The notes under the pieces: generated by a model
Databases searched by the model: none
What the model saw: the letters and a program-made list of their open reading frames with translations, nothing else
What the model was told of the DNA's origin: nothing
Assembly (NCBI GenBank): GCA_017629615.1
Contig: JAGBWT010000036.1
Location: 1-11,509, forward strand
Source of the DNA: Alistipes sp.
GTDB lineage: Bacteria > Bacteroidota > Bacteroidia > Bacteroidales > Rikenellaceae
Length of the DNA: 11,509 nt
Direction of reading: 5' to 3'
Made by a program: the position numbers and the translations under genes
Part shown: piece after piece, positions 7,181-11,509 of the stretch
Position numbering within the stretch: the stretch's first letter is position 1
Layout of the letters: each line of letters starts with the position of its first letter

Positions 7181-7804
7181 CTAATTCTTTATTATCAGTT
7201 TAGCCTTGACAGCATACATCGCCAATATCATATTACGATATATCTCGACATCGTCATATTGCTCGGGGTCGGCAGCAACCAAACGCAGCACCGCGTTATC
7301 GTTGGTACGACGCACCTTGCGCAGCACAACAAAACCACGACCCACAACCACATATTCGTTACCATAGGTCAAGGTCGCAGGGTCTATTCGCGTAAGGAAC
7401 AATATCGTACCGCTCGGTATCGACGGCGCCATATCGTCACCATAGTAGCATATAGCGAGGTCGGCAGAGTTGATTTGAGGCACAAACATATACGATTCAG
7501 GAACAAACTCCTCCACCTCTGTAATCTGCGACAAATCACAGTTGTAGAACGGAACCTGCATATCGGAGACTCCGTCGGAGAACATTGAGCCATATCCCGT
7601 AAGCAACCATACCCGATTAACCTCCGGAAATTTAGCCACGATACGGTCCACCAAATTTGCCGATATTCCGTTATTGCCTCGCTTAATTTGATACAACGCT
7701 TCACTGCGTGCAAGACCAATATGACGAGCAAACGAATTTACCGTCATACCCGACCGCTCTATCACGAGTCGCAATCTATCCCAGCACAGCAGATTATTTG
7801 TCAT
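7181..7804 (-). CDS. HTH regulator with degenerate S24/LexA-like C-terminal domain
   Basis: A 207-residue phage-repressor-like protein. The N-terminal HTH covers about 8-70: WDRLRLVIERSGMTVNSFARHIG, then LARSEALYQIKRGNNGIS as recognition helix and SANLVDRIVAKFPEVNRVWLLTG, the usual ending of such domains in Bacteroidota. The C-terminal half (about 105-205) follows the S24 fold: YYGDDMAPSIPSGTILFL, YGNEYVVVGRGFVVLRKVRR, and a final strand region. In active LexA/CI proteins the first motif is GDSM with catalytic Ser; here it is Asp124, and the position of the catalytic Lys appears to be Leu. No Ala-Gly cleavage pair is obvious in the linker. It is therefore probably a repressor-type regulator that does not self-cleave. 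ATG 7804 is preferred; an in-frame ATG at 7822 would add six residues but lies inside the divergent tRNA promoter. Targets unknown; it heads the kinase-lgt block and might regulate it. Confidence 0.85.
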   Translation of the reverse strand: MTNNLLCWDRLRLVIERSGMTVNSFARHIGLARSEALYQIKRGNNGISANLVDRIVAKFPEVNRVWLLTGYGSMFSDGVSDMQVPFYNCDLSQITEVEEFVPESYMFVPQINSADLAICYYGDDMAPSIPSGTILFLTRIDPATLTYGNEYVVVGRGFVVLRKVRRTNDNAVLRLVAADPEQYDDVEIYRNMILAMYAVKAKLIIKN

Positions 7805-7827
7805 ATAACATTTTTTTTGCATCTTTG
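7797..7827 (+). promoter_or_regulatory. Promoter of tRNA-Arg
   Basis: TTTG at 7797-7800 and CATCTTTG at 7820-7827, separated by 19 bases, match the Bacteroidota TTTG / TAnnTTTG pattern with one mismatch. The -7 box ends six bases before the mature tRNA, as expected for a short leader. The -33 element lies within the first codons of the divergent HTH gene. Confidence 0.65.
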
Positions 7828-7833
7828 CAGTGC

Positions 7834-7905
7834 GGTTCCGTAGTTCAATGGATAGAATATAAGATTCCGGTTCTTACGATAGCGGTTCGAATCCGCTCGG
7901 AATCA
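7834..7905 (+). tRNA. tRNA-Arg (anticodon CCG)
   Basis: A full cloverleaf can be folded by hand. The acceptor stem GGTTCCG 7834-7840 pairs with CGGAATC 7898-7904 (one G-U), with discriminator A 7905. The D stem is GTTC/GAAT around loop AATGGATA. The anticodon stem TAAGA 7860-7864 pairs with TCTTA 7872-7876, and the loop TTCCGGT places anticodon CCG at 7867-7869. The T stem AGCGG/CCGCT encloses TTCGAAT. CCG reads the arginine codon CGG. CCA is not encoded and must be added after transcription. The variable loop is short, as in class I tRNAs. Confidence 0.95.
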
Positions 7906-7914
7906 CAACTTTAC

Positions 7915-7946
7915 AAGGCTGTCAATTTCAAATGGCAGCCTTTTTT
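7915..7946 (+). terminator. Intrinsic terminator after tRNA-Arg
   Basis: AAGGCTG 7915-7921 pairs with CAGCCTT 7936-7942, extended inward by a T-G and a C-G pair, with a loop of about ten bases. The stem runs into T 7941-7946. It ends the single-gene tRNA transcript and insulates ruvB. Confidence 0.85.
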
Positions 7947-8104
7947 CTACCCCTCCATTGCCGAAAACCCAGCAAGAGTGCAACGTTGCCATTGTATTCA
8001 AATAGCAAATATACAAAAAATTTTGAAAAACCACACCAATATATAAAGCAAATCGCACCTTACACGATACAATAAAGTTTTATGGCAGAATTTGGAGATA
8101 ACAT
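7947..8104. other. AT-rich spacer before ruvB
   Basis: Between the tRNA terminator and the ruvB promoter I see no gene and no RNA fold I would support. It holds one perfect 10-base palindrome, GCAACGTTGC at 7980-7989, which could be an operator or chance. A 19-codon frame from ATG 8082 to TAA 8139 runs into the ruvB promoter and looks fortuitous. Confidence 0.5.
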
Positions 8105-8135
8105 TTTGATTTTTGGTTTGCTCCGATTAACTTTG
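8105..8135 (+). promoter_or_regulatory. Bacteroidota-type promoter of ruvB
   Basis: TTTG at 8105-8108 and TAACTTTG at 8128-8135, spaced by 19 bases, match the TTTG / TAnnTTTG consensus perfectly. The expected start of transcription is around 8140, which gives a leader of roughly a dozen bases before ATG 8153. This is the best promoter match in the window. Confidence 0.8.
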
Positions 8136-8152
8136 CAATAAATTAGTGAATA

Positions 8153-9166
8153 ATGTCAGTAAGCAGAGATATACGCAACATCGAGAGCGATAGCGAATTT
8201 GAAAACCGCATCCGTCCCCAAGAGCTCGACACCTTCTCGGGTCAAGACAAGACCGTCGATAATCTGCGAGTATTTATCAAGGCGGCGCTGATGCGTGGCG
8301 ACTCGCTCGACCACGTGCTATTGCACGGCCCTCCGGGTCTTGGCAAGACGACTCTTGCCAACATCATCGCCAACGAAATGGGTGCGCAGATGAAAGTTAC
8401 ATCGGGTCCTGTACTCGACAAACCTGGCGACTTGGCGGGATTATTGACCAATTTATCGGCCGGTGACGTTTTGTTTATCGACGAGATACACCGCCTCAGC
8501 CCTATCGTTGAGGAGTATCTCTATTCGGCTATGGAGGATTTCAAAATCGACATTGTCCTCGATAAAGGCCCATCGGCTCGCTCGATTCAAATCGAGCTTG
8601 CACCATTTACTCTGATTGGTGCTACAACCCGTAGTGGTCTGCTCACTTCGCCACTTCGCGCTCGTTTTGGCATCACCTGCCACCTCGAATACTACGACGC
8701 TTCGGTACTCAACCGCATAGTCAAGCGTTCGGCGTCGATTCTCGGCATCTCGATTGACGACGATGCTGCGACCGAACTCGCTCTGCGTTCGCGTGGCACC
8801 CCGCGTATCGCAAACGCTCTGCTACGACGTGTGCGCGACTTTGCAATGGTCAAAGGTGAAGGCCATATCGACCTCACAATCACGCGCATAGCACTCGATG
8901 CACTCAACATCGACTCGCGCGGTCTCGATAGTATGGACAACAAGATTCTCTCGACGATAATCGCCAAATTCAATGGCGGTCCGGTCGGCCTTAACACCAT
9001 AGCTACGGCCGTCAGCGAAGAGGCAGGAACTCTCGAAGAGGTCTATGAGCCTTTCCTTATCAAAGAGGGCTTTTTGAAACGCACTCCTCGCGGTCGTGAG
9101 GTTACGGAGTTGGCATACCGCCACCTCGGACTTATGCCCGAAGGTCGCGACGGAGAGTTGTTTTAG
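8153..9166 (+). CDS. ruvB: Holliday junction branch-migration ATPase RuvB
   Basis: Motor of the RuvAB complex: a hexameric AAA+ ring that pumps DNA through RuvA-bound Holliday junctions for recombination and replication-fork repair. The 337 residues are full family length. The typical opening [12 protein letters not shown] is at 21-32, Walker A GPPGLGKT at 59-66, Walker B DEIHRL at 110-115, the sensor stretch GATTRSG at 156-162, and the arginine-finger region SPLRARFGI at 166-174. [17 protein letters not shown] is strongly conserved in RuvB. The C-terminal winged helix (about 260-335) has [11 protein letters not shown] and the ending [18 protein letters not shown]. Start ATG 8153 is supported by the family N-terminus and by the promoter just upstream. 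It stands alone with its own promoter and terminator; ruvA and ruvC are not nearby, which is common in this phylum. Confidence 0.98.
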   Translation: MSVSRDIRNIESDSEFENRIRPQELDTFSGQDKTVDNLRVFIKAALMRGDSLDHVLLHGPPGLGKTTLANIIANEMGAQMKVTSGPVLDKPGDLAGLLTNLSAGDVLFIDEIHRLSPIVEEYLYSAMEDFKIDIVLDKGPSARSIQIELAPFTLIGATTRSGLLTSPLRARFGITCHLEYYDASVLNRIVKRSASILGISIDDDAATELALRSRGTPRIANALLRRVRDFAMVKGEGHIDLTITRIALDALNIDSRGLDSMDNKILSTIIAKFNGGPVGLNTIATAVSEEAGTLEEVYEPFLIKEGFLKRTPRGREVTELAYRHLGLMPEGRDGELF

Positions 9167-9187
9167 GGCGATTAAGTGATAAAGAGA

Positions 9188-9212
9188 AAGCGTGCAAAAT
9201 GCACGCTTTTTT
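9188..9212 (+). terminator. Intrinsic terminator of ruvB
   Basis: AAGCGTGC 9188-9195 pairs perfectly with GCACGCTT 9201-9208 around the loop AAAAT, followed by T to 9212. It lies 22 bases after the ruvB stop. The A-run on its left could give weaker function from the opposite strand for transcripts coming from porX. Confidence 0.92.
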
Positions 9213-9232
9213 GTTAGTAACATCACACATCG

Positions 9233-9400
9233 CTCGGTAAAAGTTGCGCTTTTCAGAGATGCTATTACCGCCCGAGGTTGATTAGAAAGAGGCTATTTCC
9301 AGGCTTGGGAGGTAAGGCGAAGCAGGAGCATACTTGGCGTATGTGACTGTTTCGACTTGCCGACCGTAACGAAGAAATAGCCCTTTATAATCGACCTCCT
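9233..9400. repeat. Long imperfect palindromic element between ruvB and porX
   Basis: The outer arms at 9275-9300 and 9374-9398 are inverse repeats of about 26 bases with a few mismatches and one gap (GAGGTTGATTA and GGCTATTTC against GAAATAGCC and TAATCGACCTC). Inside, GGTAAGGCGAAGCAG 9311-9325 faces CTGTTTCGACTTGCC 9347-9361 with 12 of 15 positions paired, and the apex CATAC 9329-9333 faces GTATG 9339-9343. To the left a second hairpin group is formed by CGGTAA 9235-9240 / TTACCG 9266-9271 around AAAAG/CTTTT. The whole can be drawn as one long stem of about 125 bases. It has no reading frame that I would support. It may be a dispersed palindromic repeat (REP/MITE-like) or a structured RNA; which one is not decidable here. 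Confidence 0.7.
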
Positions 9401-9411
9401 AAAATCGATTT

Positions 9412-10962
9412 TTACCTTTTGGGTTGCAAGACTATATACGGCACAATCATCTCCTCCATCGATATACCTCCGTGCTGGAATGTATCGCGATAGTAGCGTA
9501 TGTGACGATTGGCATCGTTGTTATAGACCAAGAAGTCGTGGTTATATGCAAAGATATAGCTCGACGAGAGGTTACCCGATGGCAACTGTATCTCCTCGGG
9601 CTTGGTAATCTCAAACACTTCGCGATGGTTGTAGGCCAAATTGCGACCTGTTTTATAACGCAGATTTGCAGATGTTTCACGGTCGCCCTGCACACGGATA
9701 GGATTATCGACACGCACAGTACCGTGGTCGGAGGTTATGATGACCGTATGGCCTCGCTCCGACAACATCTTCAACAATGTAAATAGGTCGGAGTGTTCGA
9801 ACCACGAACGCGTGAGCGAACGGAACGAAGCATCGTCCTCGGTTAGTTGGCGGATTATGTCGGTCTCGGTACGAGCGTGCGACAAAATATCGAGAAAATT
9901 ATAGATGATAACCGAGAAATCGGCATCGTAGACGTGACGGATATTGTCGATAAGTTTGCGACCTGCATCGGCACGCACAAGCTTATCGAACGACAATTTA
10001 TAGCGACGACCCGTCTGTTCGAGCAAACGGCGCAGAAAATCCTCCTCGTACTGATTTTTACCACCTTCCTCGTTGTCATTCAACCACTTCGACGGCATCA
10101 GCTTGTCGATAGCAAGCGGCATCAAACCTGCAAAAATCGAGTTTCGAGCATACTGCGTAGCCGTCGGCAAGATGGCGCAATAAAAATCATCGACAGCCAC
10201 ATCGAAATAACCTCGCAACATACCGCTAATAACACGCCACTGGTCGTAGCGGAAGTTGTCGATAAGCAGCAGCGTAGTCTTTGGATTGACCTCTACGACA
10301 GGGAATATTTTTGAACGCATCAACGTATGCGACATTACCGGACGCTCTTCGTCGCGCTGATTTATCCAATCCTTATAATTGCGACAGACAAAACGGCAGA
10401 ACTCCTGATTTGCCTCATTTTTTTGGTACTGCAACACCTCTTTGATACTCTCGTCGCTCGACGACGAAAGTTCGATATCCCACGCCACGAGTTTGCGGTA
10501 GATATTACCCCACTGCGCAAAGGTCGAAGCGGCTTGAACCATCTGTGTTATACGGCCAAACTCGGAACGATAATCGGCCGTAGTTTGCTCGGTAACAAGT
10601 TGTTGCGAGTGAACGTGCTTTTTGATTAACAACAGCATCTGGCTCGGATTGACCGGCTTGATGATATAGTCGGCAATCTTTGAGCCGATAGCCTTATCCA
10701 TAATATCCTCCTCCTCGCTCTTGGTTACCATAATAACAGGTGTTGTCGGCCGCACATCTTTGATTAGAGGCAACGTTTCGAGACCCGTCATACCCGGCAT
10801 CATCTCGTCGAGAATAATAACATCGTATGCCGTCTCGGTTGCCATATCTATCGCATCGTAACCATTGTTACAAGTATCGACTTCGTAGCCCTTTGACTGC
10901 AATGTAAGGATATGAGGTTTAAGGAGTTCTATCTCGTCATCAACCCAAAGAATCTTTACCAT
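9412..10962 (-). CDS. porX: PorX-type response regulator with PglZ domain
   Basis: A 516-residue two-component regulator unique to Bacteroidota in this architecture. The receiver domain (1-120) has the acidic pair Asp8-Asp9, phospho-acceptor Asp52 in ILDEMMPG, Thr80 and Lys102. A helical linker (about 125-210) joins it to a PglZ, alkaline-phosphatase-superfamily domain (about 225-516). Candidate metal and catalytic residues are visible: Asp235 in LLIDNFRYDQW, Thr267/Thr269 in LPTATQYARNS, Asp359 and His362 in FLDILSHAR, Asp412-His413 in TSDHGTV, and His497 in QHGGISMEE. In Porphyromonas gingivalis PorX controls type IX secretion with the kinase PorY and the sigma factor SigP, and its PglZ domain has reported phosphodiesterase activity on oligonucleotides. 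There is no classical DNA-binding domain. The gene starts three bases after the NUDIX gene, so the two are almost certainly co-transcribed. All key residues look intact. The gene symbol is by homology of architecture. Confidence 0.93.
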   Translation of the reverse strand: MVKILWVDDEIELLKPHILTLQSKGYEVDTCNNGYDAIDMATETAYDVIILDEMMPGMTGLETLPLIKDVRPTTPVIMVTKSEEEDIMDKAIGSKIADYIIKPVNPSQMLLLIKKHVHSQQLVTEQTTADYRSEFGRITQMVQAASTFAQWGNIYRKLVAWDIELSSSSDESIKEVLQYQKNEANQEFCRFVCRNYKDWINQRDEERPVMSHTLMRSKIFPVVEVNPKTTLLLIDNFRYDQWRVISGMLRGYFDVAVDDFYCAILPTATQYARNSIFAGLMPLAIDKLMPSKWLNDNEEGGKNQYEEDFLRRLLEQTGRRYKLSFDKLVRADAGRKLIDNIRHVYDADFSVIIYNFLDILSHARTETDIIRQLTEDDASFRSLTRSWFEHSDLFTLLKMLSERGHTVIITSDHGTVRVDNPIRVQGDRETSANLRYKTGRNLAYNHREVFEITKPEEIQLPSGNLSSSYIFAYNHDFLVYNNDANRHIRYYRDTFQHGGISMEEMIVPYIVLQPKR

Positions 10963-10965
10963 AAC

Positions 10966-11307
10966 TTACTCTTGTTTACTTTTTATCAATTCTTCACGAG
11001 CCTTCATAACATCGCAAATCGTCGGATATGTCGATGCCATATTCTCGGCAAGTTGCGTAGCATCACACCACGCAACGCGCTCAATGCCTTCGTCGCTTTG
11101 TGGCAGTAGTTCGCACCGTTGGTCGATAGTCAAAGCAAACCATTGTGTCGATTTCAACTCCCACGCTCCATAAACGTTATATGTATGCCAAGTATTGCAT
11201 AGTTTCTCTACAATTTTTGCGCCCGACACGCCTGTCTCCTCGGCAATCTCGCGCACAGCACACTCATCGGCGCTCTCGCCCCAGTCGATATGGCCCTTCG
11301 GCACCAC
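10966..11307 (-). CDS. NUDIX hydrolase, 5' end lost at a sequence junction
   Basis: Members hydrolyse nucleoside diphosphates linked to another moiety, such as dinucleoside polyphosphates or damaged nucleotides. The 114 visible residues contain a perfect Nudix box (G-x5-E-x7-REIAEETGV), beginning in VVPKGHIDWGES and ending in EETGV. A substrate-shaping middle (NTWHTYNVYGAWELKSTQWFAL) and a C-terminal helix follow. PKGH before the box resembles the Ap4A-hydrolase-like branch, but substrate cannot be assigned. The N-terminal strand and start codon are missing: just upstream of VVPKGH the frame meets a stop (TAA on the minus strand at 11311-11313), and the sequence changes character. GTG 11307 is therefore not a credible start, since about 25-40 residues normally precede this motif. 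The stop lies three bases before porX, indicating co-transcription with it in the intact genome. Confidence 0.85.
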   Translation of the reverse strand: MVPKGHIDWGESADECAVREIAEETGVSGAKIVEKLCNTWHTYNVYGAWELKSTQWFALTIDQRCELLPQSDEGIERVAWCDATQLAENMASTYPTICDVMKAREELIKSKQE

Positions 11308-11509
11308 CGATTACTACGACAAGGACGAGATCGAGAACTTCAGAATGGTATACCGTGCTATCCTTCAGCTTTACGTTGGAGGAATTGCGGACAGCACGGA
11401 GGTAGACCCCGATAAGCATCTTGCAACGGTCTCACTCACCAAGGCTGACGGCACCGAGACGGTGTTCGACTTCTACGCATACAGCGCTACCCGTTGCTAC
11501 TACACCATA
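11303..11509 (+). CDS. Internal fragment of an unrelated protein, possibly DUF4340-like
   Basis: From about 11303 to the window end the plus strand is open in the frame whose codons start at 11303 and 11306, with good protein character: DYYDKDEIENFRMVYRAILQ, then YVGGIADSTEVDPDKHLATV, then SLTKADGTETVFDFYAYSAT and RCYYTI. There is no start or stop, so this is an internal piece of about 67 residues. The pattern (a helix with paired aromatic residues, an acidic turn, then strands ending in a tyrosine-rich motif) reminds me of C-terminal DUF4340-type domains of gut Firmicutes, but I hold this loosely. Codon use (GGA GGA, AGA, CTT, AAG) differs from the flanking genes. It lies directly against the broken NUDIX gene and is read the other way, so it probably does not belong to the same locus. 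Confidence 0.5.

Noticed and set aside
7980..7989. Palindrome GCAACGTTGC as an operator
   Set aside because: A single 10-base palindrome can occur by chance and no second copy was noticed in the window; kept only as a remark in the spacer entry.
8006..8013. Minus-strand TATATTTG as a promoter for the HTH gene
   Set aside because: The box matches TAnnTTTG, but no TTTG lies 19-21 bases upstream, and the transcript would run antisense through the tRNA and its terminator.
8082..8141. Small frame of 19 codons before ruvB
   Set aside because: It overlaps the ruvB promoter elements, has no promoter of its own, and nothing suggests translation.
9233..9400. CRISPR array or insertion sequence in the ruvB-porX gap
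   Set aside because: There are no regularly spaced direct repeats and no transposase frame; the structure is purely inverted.
11145..11405. Plus-strand open frame spanning the NUDIX gene and the junction
   Set aside because: It is antisense to NUDIX and out of frame with the protein-like plus-strand sequence after 11303; its Arg/Thr/Ser-rich composition indicates a shadow.

Overview
The window is a stretch of Bacteroidota chromosome, most likely order Bacteroidales. The evidence is threefold: (i) a PorX-type response regulator fused to a PglZ domain and an HU/SPOR membrane protein, both typical of this phylum; (ii) promoters of the TTTG / TAnnTTTG type instead of TTGACA/TATAAT; (iii) no Shine-Dalgarno sequences at the starts. 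I cannot resolve the genus. Most of the window is well-known housekeeping content, and I do not see a convincing wholly new multigene system. The notable items are two structured intergenic regions, a sensor-less kinase near porX, a regulator whose S24 domain has lost its catalytic residues, and a foreign sequence joined on at the right end.

Layout. 1-1482 (+): 3' part of dnaG (primase). 1483-1722: intergenic region rich in inverted repeats, ending in a promoter placed so close to uvrB that its mRNA is probably leaderless. 1723-3747 (+): uvrB, which overlaps the convergent gtrA-like gene by 4 bp. 3744-7822 (-): a compact five-gene minus-strand block, in transcription order an HTH/S24-like regulator, a sensor histidine kinase, lgt, an HU-CCDC81/SPOR membrane protein and a GtrA-family membrane protein. 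7834-7905 (+): tRNA-Arg(CCG) with promoter and terminator. 8153-9166 (+): ruvB with its own promoter and an intrinsic terminator. 9230-9400: a long imperfect palindromic element between the convergent ruvB and porX. 9412-10962 (-): porX. 10966 to about 11307 (-): NUDIX hydrolase, three bases upstream of porX and cut at its 5' end. About 11300-11509 (+): coding sequence of different character, read in the opposite direction, which breaks the NUDIX gene at its most conserved motif. This looks like a chimeric junction or a real rearrangement breakpoint.

How the genes fit together. dnaG, uvrB and ruvB serve replication, nucleotide excision repair and Holliday-junction migration. The minus-strand block is mainly envelope biology: lipoprotein lipidation (lgt), a peptidoglycan-binding SPOR protein, a GtrA flippase-like protein and a membrane kinase. 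PorX is the output regulator of type IX secretion in Bacteroidota. An orphan PorY-like kinase 2.3 kb away, with no response regulator of its own beside it, is a candidate partner, but this is inference only.
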